Assembly: GCA_943735955.1 (NCBI GenBank)
Contig: OX030968.1
Coordinates: 4,925,704 to 4,989,703, forward strand
Source of the DNA: Piscicola geometra
Taxonomy: Eukaryota; Annelida; Clitellata; Hirudinida; Piscicolidae
Length of the DNA: 64,000 bases
Reading direction: 5' to 3'
The translations under genes were made by a program, and so were the position numbers. The notes under the pieces were generated by a model that had not been told where the DNA came from, ran no database searches, and saw only the letters and a list, made by a program, of their open reading frames with translations. Shown here in pieces: positions 23,891 through 35,077 of this stretch (position 1 is the first letter of the stretch; the number at the start of each line of letters is the position of its first letter).

Positions 23891-24055
23891 CGTTCTTGTT
23901 CGGATAAATATATATAGTCTATACACAGTATAATAGACTATATAAAGTATATTCCAAATAGACTATAGAATCGACAAAATGTTAGTTCTTTGGATATCAT
24001 TAATTCTTTCACAAATTTTTGAACTAATTTAAGTTCTTTTAAATCGGCAAGAGTT

Positions 24056-24480
24056 TTGGGACAACTATCTGAACAAGGTGTTTTCATTACAACACCAACT
24101 CAGCCTGCAATATACAAGGCAAGGCATAAGGATTCTGTTGGAGAATCACAGGAAACACAGCAGAACTTTGAAGAAACTCATGAAAGGAAAATTGGGATCT
24201 GCACTTTGACAGTTAAAATTAACAAAAAAGTTCTTTTAAAAAATCAGCATCGTGAAGTTCATCTAGCAGCACTAACTCTTGGTGAGGGAGGAGCTTCAAT
24301 AATATGGAATAACTGGAGTGTTAGAACAATACCATTTGTGGGAAAGTATTGAAGTTGTAATCTGTGATAGCACAAGTGTCAACACTGGAGTGAAAATGAA
24401 GTTGTTGATCTAATCCAAAAAAAAGTATGTTGTGAATGCTAATCTCGTTCCAGAAGCAGAATTTATTTTTTCAGATGGAT
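24056..24480 (+). other. Unrecognised ORF, possibly transposase-derived
   Basis: Open frame 24056-24352 (98 aa), followed after a stop and a frame change by EVVICDSTSVNTGVKMKL (24348-24403). A D-S/G-T-x-VNTG motif occurs in several uncharacterised transposon-like proteins. I cannot name the family and no start signal is convincing. Confidence 0.3.
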
Positions 24481-24484
24481 GGGT

Positions 24485-25139
24485 GGAGTGGCTAATAATT
24501 ATGACAACAAAAATTCAAGTTTCATAACAAATTTTTTTCTTTTTAACAATTAAAAATTATGCTTTAAAAATTCTTCAACAAATTAATATATATTATAAGA
24601 TTCAAACATATGTATAGACCGAAGATATATATGAAAAAACATCTGAAACAATTATTGTGATAAAACAATTTTTTCTCACAAAATTCCCATTATACCAAAA
24701 TCTTTAACGTACATGTCATTTTTTGAGCCAATGAGCAAAAAAGTAATAGTCAATAACAAAAATTTCAATAAAATACCATATCTCCAGCTGGAACTAGGGA
24801 ACTAAATCAACAACTATTTGCACATTAGCACTTCAGAAGTGAAGCTGTCCAGCTTAAAATAGAACACAAAACCAAGATCCAATGGCAAGAGAACTTCGTT
24901 ATCATTAATTTGTCATTTAACTAAAAGGATATAATAGAATGTAATATAATTTTGTTGTCAATGCCCCTTCACAAACGAAGTGGCAAACTCAAGATAGCAA
25001 GTGAACTGAGAAGGGAAAGCTTGAAGAAGCATTCACGACGTGCAAATCAGCGCGACGCCATGACGATGAAGGTGGCGCAAAGGCACCCAGTCACGAAAGC
25101 CTTTGCAGCGAAAAGTGAAGATTGTATTTATCGAATCAA
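24485..25139. other. No gene recognised
   Basis: AT-rich sequence. The small plus frame 24952-25143 (basic, 63 aa) has no recognisable domain. Confidence 0.5.
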
Positions 25140-25430
25140 ATAAATGTCAGAAATTGACTTTGAAACTGTGTTGTGCTGTGGAAGCAGTGGACAGGTTCTA
25201 AAAAGTGAAACTAAAGGGAAAAATAACGGAAGGATACTCAAATGGACAAAACAAAAACAAAAGTATACTCAAAAAAGGTAGAAACTAAGGGAGAATAGAC
25301 GAAACAAAAACAAATGGATATACCTTTTCGAGTATCCTTTTGTTTTTGTTTCGTCCATTCCCCCCTTAGTTTCTTCCTTTTTTGAGTATCCTTCTGTTTT
25401 TGATTTGTCCCTTCCCTCTTGTGAATTATT
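25140..25430. mobile_element. Foldback/MITE-like element, copy 3
   Basis: Same arms (GACGAAACAAAAACAAATGG and TCCTTTTGTTTTTGTTTCGT) and same left flank (TGCTGTGGAAGCAGTGGACA) as the copy at 8640. Confidence 0.8.
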
Positions 25431-25770
25431 GAGTATAAATAATAATGATCATTAATGACCTGTTTGGTTCGAAGGACTCCCGGTACAGCAGGATGAATAT
25501 GAGACTGACTATTTATAACTGTCCCCTATTGCTTTATTCTGGTGGAACATCTGGTGACAGTGCCGAATTTTTAGGTACTTTGTGTGAATCTGTAGCTCTT
25601 GTTTGACACATGCAATAGTCTCATATGCTCCTACGCTGAAGTCCTGTGGCTGCTTCACGATCCTTCAAATTCACAACGCTGATGCTCGCTCATCTTCACA
25701 ACGCCTAGCTATGCGCTGTAATAGTTGGGCTTTATGAAAGTGAACGAGCTCGGTGTTGTGAATTTCATGT

Positions 25771-25772
25771 TT

Positions 25773-25838
<66 letters not shown>
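25771..25838. repeat. (TG)n microsatellite
   Basis: About 30 uninterrupted TG units. Confidence 0.95.
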
Positions 25839-25842
<4 letters not shown>

Positions 25843-25904
25843 TCAAATTCGAATCTCGAAGTCTATGATATTTTAATGTTGACAATTCAACTACTTCAAG
25901 TCTT

Positions 25905-26660
25905 TCATTATATATATTTTTTATTAGGTAACATTTTGGTAGCTCTTCGCATTTTTAATGCATTTAGTTTTTTTTTCATTATAGGACTCAATAAACTGCC
26001 AAGGTATTCTAGATGGAGCCTAACTATACCTTTAAATAATAATCTAAATGTTTTTATATCAATAAATTTAAACGCTCTCGTTAATCCCAGTATTTGGTTA
26101 GCTTCACTTACTTGCTTTTGAATATGCATATATAATTTCAAATGATTATCTATTATCACACCAAGGTCTTTTTCATAAGCAATACTTTCTAGTAATACCT
26201 GACCACCCTCGTAATCCTTCATGTAATAACTCTTGATACATTTGATTTTCGAGATATTTTAAAGAAATAAATATTTTCGGATGAAGTCTGAGTTGCCATT
26301 GTAGACTGCCATTATTTTATTCATATCTCCTTGTAGCTTAATCTCATCATCTCTCTCATTTATTTGTCCATACATTTTGCCATCATCTGCGTACATGAAA
26401 ACATTTGAGTTTACTTTATTTGGTGAATCGCTCATAAAAAACTGTGGACCTAAAACAGCTCTTTGGCAAATTCCACTTGTCACCCTCTCCCATTTTTGTT
26501 TCATACCATTTACATCTTTGTATTCTATTATTAAGGATTTTTTCCTTTATTTACATGTTTTAAAACCAATACGATAGTTTGTGAATTGACCTTGTATGTG
26601 GCACCTTGTCAAAAGCTTTGAAGAAATCCGTTTAAGTCATGTGTATTACTTCCCCTAAAA
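25905..26660 (-). pseudogene. CR1/Jockey-type RT fragment
   Basis: Minus-strand 26259-26504 reads VTSGICQRAVLGPQFF (expected SGIPQGSVLGP.LF) and VFMYADDGKMYGQI (YADD active site retained). 25908-26222 reads YEKDLGVIIDNHLK and RLLFKGIVRLHLEY. These are RT and post-RT thumb motifs of CR1-like LINEs. Stops break the frame. Confidence 0.7.
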
Positions 26661-27050
26661 TATCTCTCAAATCTTCCCTTACCTTAATTTATTGTAACAT
26701 TGTTGACCGTCCACCAATAATACAATAATGTGTATTGCAAATAATTCGTTTCATTCATTGTTTTTCCTTGTGTGTGCGTCAACGAAATGAGTGTCCGAAC
26801 AAATCGTCACAGATATTTGATCGCCATCATTGAAAATTAGCTACTATTAGTCAGTTCGGTATAACTCTTATTCGATATTATGCCATACGTTAATATTTGA
26901 GAGTCCCAATAACCCATTCCTGTCACTAATGTCTTTAGGAGTTCCCTCCTTCCCTTAACGCAGTTTAAAAAAGTTGTACTACTACTACTACTACCACTAC
27001 TACTACTACTTCTACTACTACTATTACTTCTGCTACTACTAATACTACTA

Positions 27051-27101
<51 letters not shown>

Positions 27102-27327
27102 ATGCTTTTGATGACATCTAGATTTAATTTATCATTTTCTTTGATTTCGAATGTTTTTATGAATTATGTGTACAGATTTTAATAATTGTTTAATAAAGAG
27201 AATGAAAGTTTTTGAGTTTTCAAAACCGGTTCTTGTCATTTACTTTCATTTAGTTTGGAATTAGTCGTTTTCAATCTGTAATTTAACCTTTTACTAATTT
27301 TTAACGAAATTAAAATATAAGATTAAA
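26661..27327. repeat. Unassigned sequence with a (CTA)n array
   Basis: The interval is non-coding. 26972-27105 is an imperfect (CTA)n array with CTT and CCA interruptions. Nothing else is recognised. Confidence 0.8.
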
Positions 27328-27999
27328 TTAAAAGACACTGCTTGACTGAATAGGCGTTGAACTCTTGCTTCCAGGGACAGTGATGGTGACAGGGGGTTTG
27401 ACAGTGCCTGTACGCACATAATCATCTGTGTTAGACAGGTCAGCTGAGGTGAGGACAAAGGGCGTTGGTTAGAAAGAATAGGAAATTGAGTGGTGAACTG
27501 AAAGTTGAAATAGAAAAGAATGGAGAAGTGAAATGAATATTTGAACTAACTTGAAAGAAACATCAGCAAATATCAAAACAACAATAATAAAAGTCAAGAA
27601 AATCTCAAAAACAACGATCCCTACAGAAAGAACAACTGCCACAACTGCTTACTCTGGCAGACACACCTTGAGCCTCCAAAGCCTTGTAGGGGTTCACACG
27701 CGTTTTTATCTTCAAGATGACAGCCATTTAGAAATATATTCTGTTGTGGTGGCTGCGAATCGGTGGTGTAGAGGACCCTTAGTGGTTAGAAATAAGTTTG
27801 GAAATAAATTCTTGGTTGAGTATGTGATTATAATTTTTATAAAGATGAAGATGATGATCTTGAAGGAAATTTAGATGATAGGATGATCTTTGGTAACTAC
27901 GTCGCCATCTTTTTTAACAAGAGAACTTTGAAATCTTGCTTCAAAAACTGCCAAAGACTTGACATTTTTCGCTAAGAAAGACAATATAATAGTCAAATT

Positions 28000-29019
28000 A
28001 TGGCAGGTAAAGAATTACATGATCTGGAAAACTTGATAGTAGAACTAGCTCCCCAAGACAAGCCGGCAACAGAAGATACGAAAGACAGATGCTGGGTTTG
28101 TGTAGACTGCAAAAAGTCATTCACACAAGCTGACAGTAAAGTATTGGAGTGTGATAGATGCAGCAAACATCACTGCATAAAGTGTATCGGCATGACAAAG
28201 ACCCAATTCCAGTCTATCGGGCGGGACGACTTGTTCTGGGCATGTGGAGAGTGTTTACCGGTGGTGAGGACACTCCTACACCAAGATCTGGAAAGCCTGC
28301 CCTCCAAAGTGGAATCCCTCCTAAAAAAGGTGGACAGTATCGAATCAAAGCTGGCACAGCCCTCTGAGATCGCCTCGGTGGCATCAAAGATCTCAGGACT
28401 CGAGAAAAAGCTCGAATATCTATTGGAGGGACTAGCGCTAGAGCCCAATGAGGAAGACACTACACATAACACAGCAAACCTGGAAGAAGATCAGAAGACA
28501 AAAACAAACTCCGATGAAACCTCGTCTGCGATGCTGGGGCCATGGCAGATGGCAGGAAAAGGAAGGGTAAAAAGATCGCCACTCATCAGACTCATGACAG
28601 ACACACTGCAGGCTCAACGAAAGGAAAACGAGGAGCTGGGGCGTGAGCAGGAGGACATCGAAGCTAGAAAAATGAATCTGATGCTGTATAACCTACCTGA
28701 ACAAGATAACCCAGATGAAGACCTAAAAGCTGTAAAAAACCTCTTCAAAGAAGAATTCAAACTGAACGTCTTAGTAGAGAAGATCACACGATTTGGCAAA
28801 AAAACGGCGGACCGCCCCCGACTCACGAGAATTGTCATGCCTACCATTGAAGAGAAAAGACTAGTGCTGAGGATGGCGAAAGAACTCCGGCACTCCACCA
28901 ATGAGACGAATAACAAGATATTCATTAATCCGGACATGACAAAGAAACAACAAGAGATGTCAAAAAACTTGAGGGCTCAGCTAGCAAAGAAGAGACAGGA
29001 CCACCCCAAAAGCAAATAG
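28000..29019 (+). CDS. CR1-type ORF1 protein with PHD-like zinc finger
   Basis: 339 aa. Residues about 28-85 form a PHD-type C4HC3 finger: CWVCVDC at the start, CDRCSKHHCIKC in the middle, then a WACGEC pair. Residues about 95-150 have leucine/lysine heptads suggesting a coiled coil (SLLKKVDSIESKL, ISGLEKKLEYLLEG). The C-terminal half has an RRM-like pattern typical of ORF1p (KMNLMLYNLPEQDNPDEDLK, then RPRLTRIVM and a basic tail). ORF1 proteins bind element RNA and are thought to act as nucleic-acid chaperones in the particle; PHD fingers occur in ORF1 of several CR1-like lineages. ATG at 28000 follows an A-rich leader. A slippery heptamer lies 16 codons before its stop. Confidence 0.85.
   Translation: MAGKELHDLENLIVELAPQDKPATEDTKDRCWVCVDCKKSFTQADSKVLECDRCSKHHCIKCIGMTKTQFQSIGRDDLFWACGECLPVVRTLLHQDLESLPSKVESLLKKVDSIESKLAQPSEIASVASKISGLEKKLEYLLEGLALEPNEEDTTHNTANLEEDQKTKTNSDETSSAMLGPWQMAGKGRVKRSPLIRLMTDTLQAQRKENEELGREQEDIEARKMNLMLYNLPEQDNPDEDLKAVKNLFKEEFKLNVLVEKITRFGKKTADRPRLTRIVMPTIEEKRLVLRMAKELRHSTNETNNKIFINPDMTKKQQEMSKNLRAQLAKKRQDHPKSK
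28962..28968 (+). promoter_or_regulatory. Candidate -1 ribosomal frameshift site (A AAA AAC)
   Basis: The ORF1 codons TCA AAA AAC place A_AAA_AAC in the correct register for -1 slippage. Slipping there enters the frame of ORF2, which is open from this point through the ORF1 stop (29017-29019) to 31922. The endonuclease domain of ORF2 has no in-frame ATG before 29481, so some recoding or reinitiation is needed to make it. Confidence 0.5.
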
Positions 29020-31922
29020 ATCATCAGAAGGGAGAAGATCGTCGAATTATCGCAAGACCAATAAATCGAGCAATACCAGGTAACAACAAGTCTGAATCCA
29101 CTCTAACTATACTGAACATCAACTGCCAAAGTGCCAAGTCAAAAAAGCAACAGCTACATGTTCTCATTAACAACGAGAAACCGGACATCATTATCGGCAC
29201 AGAATCCTGGTTAAAACCCAACGACTGCAATGACGAATGCGCACCCAAACAGCTATACGAAGTATTCAGAAAAGATCGCAATAATAAGAAAGGTGGCGGA
29301 GTCTTTGTAGCGTTCAACAGGGCCCTGTGTGTTCAGGAAGTACCAGAACTAGACACAGACTGTGAGATCATTTGGTGCAAAATCCGCCTTGCGACGCTGA
29401 ATACTCTATATATTGCCGCCTACTACAGACCACACGAAAACGATGAGTCCAGTCTGGATGAACTCCACAGATCCCTATCCATGCTCACAGAAAAAGGCCA
29501 CATCGCCCTGGTAGCAGGCGACTTCAATCTACCAGGCTGGGACGGTAAAACAAATACCATCATCCCAGAATCATCCCACTACCCACGTCTCCATCAAAAG
29601 TTTGCCGACATACTAATAGAACAAGGCTATGAACAAGTGGTAGATGAACCCACCCGCGGCAAAGCCACCCTCGACCTAGTGCTCACAAATAATCCAATGC
29701 GAGTAACCAAAGTAAAGGTAATCCCAGGGATCTCGGATCACGACGCAGTGCTGGTCGACCTCAACCTGAATACCATACGCCACAAACAAACCCCAAGGCA
29801 AATCCCACTGCACAAAAAGGCCAACTGGCCAGAATTCGAGGTAGCCATGGAACTGACTGGTCAAAAAATAAGCGCCATGGCAGACAATGGAGCTTCAGCT
29901 GATGATCTATGGCAAGAATTTGAAGCATCCATGGAAAAGAACACCAATCAGTACATCCCGCACAAAACATGTAAGGATAGTGTCAACCTACCCTGGGTCA
30001 CACAACATATACAGGGAATGATCAGACAAAGAAAAAGATTGCACAAAAAAAAGAAAGTCTTACAGAGCAGTGATCAAAGACATCATAATACCGAGGAGGA
30101 ACTAAGAGACCTCAAGAGGACTATCCAACGTGAGACGAGAAGAGCATATTGGAGCTACGTAGAAAACCTGATCACCCCAGCCCCCAATAGTAATGAATAC
30201 ACTGGAATGAAACGCTTCTGGACATTCGTAAAGCACCAGAGAAAAGACGTAAATGGAGTAGCCCCATTAAGCCATAACGGCCAACATGCCACAGATCCCA
30301 AAATAAAAGCGGACTTACTGAACATACAGTTCGAGTCTGTATTTTCCAGAGAAACCCCACTACCCGACAAATTATTGGTCAACAACACATCCTACCCCCA
30401 AATGGCTGACATAGAGTTCTCAGTACCAGGAGTGGAAAAACTATTGAAAAATCTGCAAGAACACAAGGCACCTGGCCCGGACAAAATAAGCCCCAAAATA
30501 CTCAAACACCTACGCCAGTCAATAGCCCCAATCCTTACCACCATATACAGGAAATCGTACAACACGGGGCAGGTCCCTCAAGAATGGCGAAAAGCTAATG
30601 TGGTTCCAGTGTATAAAAAGGGCGCGAAAGACGACCCCAGCAACTACCGCCCAATCTCCTTGACCAGCATAGCATGCAAGACTATGGAGCACATAATCAC
30701 CAGTCAGATAATGAAGCACGGGAACCGAAACGACATTCTGTACCAATACCAACATGGATTCAGAAATGGCCGTTCATGCGAAACACAGCTTATTGAATTC
30801 ACTGCAGACCTAATTAATGCACTAGAAGACGGCAAACAAACTGACGTCATCATACTCGACTTCAGCAAGGCCTTCGACAAGGTTGGCCACACAAGACTCA
30901 TCCACAAACTAGAGCACTATGGTATCAACGGCAAAACGAATAGGTGGATCGCTAGCTTCCTGTCCAATCGCAGTCAAAGGGTAGTCCTCGAGGGAAAGTC
31001 ATCATATGAAGGAACTGTCCTATCAGGCGTCCCCCAGGGATCGGTCCTCGGGCCAAGTCTCTTCCTATATTATATCAACGATCTACCAACAGGACTCTCT
31101 TCTGAGGTGAGACTTTTTGCAGACGACACCATAACATACCTCACCGTCACCAAACCCGAAGATGCTGCTCGCCTCCAGGAGGACTTGAACCTACTCGCAC
31201 AATGGGATCAGAAATGGATGATGGAATTCCACCCCAAGAAATACCAAGTCCTGTCAATCACCCGCAAGCAACAACCAGATGTGCATAAATATACCCTACA
31301 CGGCACCATACTAGAGCATACCAACACTGCGAAATACTTAGGAGTCACCTTCATGCAAAACCTAAACTGGAACACCCACATTAATAACATAACGTCAAAG
31401 GCAAGCAAATCCCTATCCTTCATTCGGAGAAATCTAAAGATTAAAAACAAATGGCTGAAAACAAGAGCTTACCAGGCATTGGTAAGGCCACATCTGGAAT
31501 ATGCCTGCGCAGTTTGGGACCCTCACACCAGAGCCAACATAACGAAAATAGAAATGATACAAAGGACAGCTGCAAGATACGTTACCGGCTGCTGGCGGTA
31601 CAATGCAAGCGTAAGCGAGATGCTGGACAGTTTGAAATGGACACCACTGGCCGAACGAAGAAAACAACAAAGACTAGTATTGATGTACAAAATCCACAAC
31701 AAGCTAGTAGCCGTAAACGAAAGTCACCAGTACGCTAAGCCGATAGCAAAGACAGTGCGTGGCGCCCACCAACATGCATACCTAGAGCCTCACCACCATG
31801 CTGATTACCTACGTAGTGCATTCTTCCCACGCACCATTAAAGAATGGAATGCCTTGCCAGATTCAGTCGTATCGGCCCGCACTCCAGATGCCTTCAAGTC
31901 CCTACTGGAGGCCTGTCATTGA
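28968..31922 (+). CDS. CR1-type ORF2: AP endonuclease and reverse transcriptase
   Basis: Open frame of about 968 codons after ORF1; the first internal ATG (29481) would remove most of the endonuclease, so I take the start at or after the ORF1 overlap. Endonuclease motifs: ILNINCQS (29112), GTESWL (29193), AAYYRP (29418), AGDFNLPGW (29514) and SDHDAVLVDL (29733). RT motifs: HKAPGPDKISPKILK, YRPISLTSIACK, FRNGRSCETQ, LDFSKAFDKV, GVPQGSVLGPSLF, and the FADD catalytic motif (LFADDTITYL, 31107), then KTKYLG-like AKYLGVTF. The C-terminal thumb region has HLEYACAVWDPH. It nicks target DNA and primes reverse transcription there. No stops or missing catalytic residues seen. Confidence 0.9.
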   Translation, partial: LEGSASKEETGPPQKQIDHQKGEDRRIIARPINRAIPGNNKSESTLTILNINCQSAKSKKQQLHVLINNEKPDIIIGTESWLKPNDCNDECAPKQLYEVFRKDRNNKKGGGVFVAFNRALCVQEVPELDTDCEIIWCKIRLATLNTLYIAAYYRPHENDESSLDELHRSLSMLTEKGHIALVAGDFNLPGWDGKTNTIIPESSHYPRLHQKFADILIEQGYEQVVDEPTRGKATLDLVLTNNPMRVTKVKVIPGISDHDAVLVDLNLNTIRHKQTPRQIPLHKKANWPEFEVAMELTGQKISAMADNGASADDLWQEFEASMEKNTNQYIPHKTCKDSVNLPWVTQHIQGMIRQRKRLHKKKKVLQSSDQRHHNTEEELRDLKRTIQRETRRAYWSYVENLITPAPNSNEYTGMKRFWTFVKHQRKDVNGVAPLSHNGQHATDPKIKADLLNIQFESVFSRETPLPDKLLVNNTSYPQMADIEFSVPGVEKLLKNLQEHKAPGPDKISPKILKHLRQSIAPILTTIYRKSYNTGQVPQEWRKANVVPVYKKGAKDDPSNYRPISLTSIACKTMEHIITSQIMKHGNRNDILYQYQHGFRNGRSCETQLIEFTADLINALEDGKQTDVIILDFSKAFDKVGHTRLIHKLEHYGINGKTNRWIASFLSNRSQRVVLEGKSSYEGTVLSGVPQGSVLGPSLFLYYINDLPTGLSSEVRLFADDTITYLTVTKPEDAARLQEDLNLLAQWDQKWMMEFHPKKYQVLSITRKQQPDVHKYTLHGTILEHTNTAKYLGVTFMQNLNWNTHINNITSKASKSLSFIRRNLKIKNKWLKTRAYQALVRPHLEYACAVWDPHTRANITKIEMIQRTAARYVTGCWRYNASVSEMLDSLKWTPLAERRKQQRLVLMYKIHNKLVAVNESHQYAKPIAKTVRGAHQHAYLEPHHHADYLRSAFFPRTIKEWNALPDSVVSARTPDAFKSLLEACH

Positions 31923-32766
31923 AAAACTATTAAAACTGGACATAATAGTCTACATATAGACTGAGTCTAGTATACACGGAAGAAGAAAGAAGGATGAGGA
32001 TGATAGGGTGACGGTGATGGTGATGTCGTTGATTAGAAACATAACTTGTTACTTAATCGACTTTTTAATATATTAACTAAAATAAAAACAAGGACTCATA
32101 TCAAAAATCAATTATCAATGGAGATAAATGAAATTTAAATAGGATTTTGAGATTTATTGAATAAAATGAGTGGAAAACACTTTCTCCAAAATCTCACAAT
32201 CATTTTTGAGAAACAACCTACACTCACAAACAGCGATGAAGAACAAATCACAAAAACTAATTAAACCACAAACTCAAGCCCCTTACCACCAGCTTGAAAA
32301 CGCGAGATAGAGCTCTTGGATCGTGGACGCTTCATTGCAGCTTGAACGTATGTAGCACTTCAAGACGTCTGCCACACAGAACATCGCTGGCAACACCAAG
32401 CCTGTGCCTAAATGGGCTCTTGATGTATAACCTAAATATATTTAATACGGTTTGTGAAGCAAACATACTTACATCCAGGGGCCAAACAATTATTTTATTC
32501 CCTTAAAAATATTCTATTTATCATTAGTGTTAGTGAAATGAGCAAAAATTGCTTAATATGTAAAAAAAGAGAATTATTTATTTGCACCTTGAAAATAATG
32601 TGACACAACGTTTTTTATTCGAAATTATTTATAAACTCGGTTCGGAGTACTTGTGAGTGTTTGTTGAGGTGGTGTGAGCGCACTAGAGTCTTAAAACCTC
32701 ATGAATGTTCAAAGTTAACAAATAAATATAGATTTGAGGCACTCTCCACCATTCATGCACCCCTCA

Positions 32767-34779
32767 TCAACCCATGAGAAATGCAGCCATGACTGAAGAG
32801 ACCACAAGAACGACAGAAGCGGTGATTGAGACACTGCTTGACTGAATAGGCGTTGAACTCTTGCTTCCAGTGGTTGTGACAGGGGGTTTGACAGTGCCTG
32901 TACGCACATAATCTTCTGTGTTACACAGGTCAGCTGAGGTGAGAACAAAGGGCGTTGGTTAGAAAGAATAGGAAATAATTGATGAGCTGAGAGTTGAAAT
33001 CGAAAAGAATTGAAAAGTAAAAGGAATATTTGAACTAACTTCAAAGAAACACCAGCAAATACTAAAATCACAATAATAAAAGTCAAGAAAATCTCAAAAA
33101 CAACAATCCCTACAGAAACAACAACTGCCACAACTGCTTACTCTGGCAGACACACTCTGTGCCTTTAAAGCCCGATGCGTTGAGGGGTTCACACCCGTTT
33201 TTATCGCCAGAATGACAGGAACTCATACATCTATTTACTCCTATAGGGGTTGCACTTGTGTGGTGTAGTGGTGGCAAGGGAAGTTGAATTTAAAAGATTC
33301 ACAAATGAGGTTTGTGAAGAATAATTGCTATAAAGATGAGAATGAGGATGATGAAGAAAACTAAGATGACTATGATTATGACTCTGATGACGATAATGAT
33401 GGTGATGATGATGGTGGTGGTGGCGACTATGATTAGAAAAACAAGCTAATATTTCATCGAATGGGTTAACCCATTTATGACCACTACATGAAATAAAGTT
33501 GTCAACATGAATTTTACATTTAGACTTGCATTATATGGTTATAATAACTCAAGCAAAATTCTAAACAATTGCTTGATAAGTTCTAGTGGGGCAAAATGTT
33601 GCAAAAACGCACCGTGAGCGAGAAAGGTGATCTAATTCTACGCAGAAAGAAATCATAAATACACTTATTCAAACCATATTTATTAAAACATAAATACATT
33701 TCAATCACAAATAGTTTAATAAAATTTTCAATTTAAAATATTTTATAATAATAATTACCAAAAAGCAAAATATTTAACGTGAATTACAACAGCACACTCA
33801 TAAACTGTAGTGCCGTTGCAAAGACGACATCGACGACGACTGTTATCTAAATTTTAATTTCATTATCAATCCATAAAAGATGAAAAAATTATATTTTCTT
33901 CAATAAAAGTTCTAAGTGTGAAGTATTAGGTTTAGAATTGCTCTCAAAATATAAAAAATCAACATTCATCAACAAAATGTAAATTTGAATATTGAATTTA
34001 TCAATTTCATAAGAAACGAAAATATAAATTATTATTTTATTATTTTCGTAATAAATATTATAATAGATATGATATCCTAATACGCCATGACTGTGAAAAC
34101 GCAACATTGATTTTTAAATGCATTGAAAAGTTCTTTTAAATAAAAGAATTTTAAATTGTCTATCTTTTCACCTTGAAGTTAAAACTAAATTTGAATACAA
34201 ATATTATATTTGAACGACAAAATTGAACAATTACTAAGCGACTAAAAATTGTTTTGAGAGATGCAAAATTTAAACAGAAAATAAAAGACTATAAATAAAA
34301 AAATTAATTAAGAAATTTAATTCATTAAATTATAGATGTAAACCTATTTTGTATGAAAAATTTTTGAATAAAATTAAGTATTAAAACTGCATAAAAAACA
34401 TAGAAAATAATATTGCGAAAACGCAGAAGCAGCGGTAAATGGTAAAAAGAAACGAGGACTCAAGTGGAGATGAATTTGAGTTTAAATAGGATTTGAGGTT
34501 TCTTAAATATAAGATAGAAAATCTTTTTTTTGAGAAACAAACTAAACTCACAAACAGCTATGAAGAACAAATCCTAAAATCTGATTAAACCACGCACTCA
34601 AACCACTAACCGCTTATTTTATAAAGCGTGATGTGGCAAAAGTTAGTTCCATTTCCGATGCACTCTTCACTGCGTGTCTCATTGCACTCGTCACCTTTGT
34701 AACACTTCAAGGCGTCTGCCGCACAGAACATCGCTAGCAACACCAAGCCTGTGCTCATGAGGGTTCTTGATGAGTTCAT
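32767..34779 (-). CDS. Ly6/uPAR (three-finger) GPI-anchored protein, 144 aa
   Basis: Three exons on the minus strand with matching phases: 34611-34779, 33142-33240, 32767-32933. Exon A encodes a signal peptide (MNSSRTLMSTGLVLLAMFCA...) then LKCYKGDECN, ...EECIG and NFCHITLYKIS. Exon B encodes VNRCMSSCHSGDKNGCEPLN ending ECVCQ. Exon C begins with the diagnostic DLCN. The ten cysteines and the final C.C..DLCN fit the LU domain. After DLCN comes a Ser/Thr/Pro stretch and a hydrophobic tail ending in VVLVVSSVMAAFLMG, typical of a GPI-attachment signal. Donors are GTTAGT and GTAAGC; acceptors CTATAG and CCTCAG. Such proteins sit on the outer cell surface as receptors or modulators; the ligand is unknown. 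The ATG at 34779 lies right after an AG, suggesting an upstream non-coding exon. Confidence 0.88.
33241..34610 (-). other. Intron 1 of the Ly6 gene
   Basis: AT-rich, no coding. 33340-33430 is GAT-rich low complexity. Nothing else recognised. Confidence 0.7.
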
Positions 34780-35077
34780 CTGTGGATGGGAGTTGTGGAG
34801 TTGTGAACAGTAAAGGGCTATTGGGAGTGAGTGGAAGGGAGATTGAGGGTTGATTAGACAATTTGAAAAGAAGTAACGAAAAATATGTTTAAAATTTGAA
34901 GTTAAGAAAATGCATTGTAACTAATTGAAATTTAATGCTGGTTTAATGATTAAACTTTAATCCTACCTTAACAAACAAGTATAAAGTGAAATATTATCAA
35001 CAAATATGTGAACGTCACTTTGACGTAAAAACAAAGAATACACACTTTTAGTTTTAATTTCTATTGAGGAACGGAAA

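Larger units (their letters stand above)
27883..31998 (+). mobile_element. CR1-group non-LTR retrotransposon, apparently full length
   Basis: About 4.1 kb with a 117-bp 5' leader, ORF1 (28000-29019), ORF2 (to 31922) and a short 3' UTR ending in a GAAGAAGAAAGAAGG-like purine tail. Candidate 9-bp target duplication GATGATAGG at 27874-27882 and 31999-32007; the flanks are low complexity, so this is suggestive only. Base composition (about 45 percent GC) contrasts with the AT-rich surroundings. Both ORFs are uninterrupted, implying a recent insertion. Confidence 0.85.
27328..32428 (-). pseudogene. Ly6/uPAR-type GPI protein pseudogene
   Basis: Minus-strand degenerate paralogue of the gene at 32767-34779. 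Exon A' (about 32289-32428) keeps GTGLVLPAMFCVADVLKCY but has lost its ATG (ATACATCAAG where the functional copy has ATGAACTCATCAAG) and hits a stop. Exon B' (27653-27740) keeps the central Cys pattern ...CVCQ but its length breaks the frame. Exon C' (27328-27443) reads DLSN where DLCN is required, so an invariant disulphide Cys is lost, and it stops (SSSVF) before the GPI signal. A CR1 element occupies the A'-B' intron. Confidence 0.8.

Noticed and set aside
32715..33131. 138-aa minus-strand frame beginning with a hydrophobic, signal-like stretch
   Set aside because: It runs through the Ly6 intron B-C and then reads exon C in the wrong frame; the spliced model gives DLCN and a GPI tail instead.
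33060..33131. Signal-peptide exon MAVVVSVGIVVFEIF for the Ly6 gene
   Set aside because: The real signal peptide is in exon A (34700-34779); this stretch follows a GTAAGC donor and is intronic.
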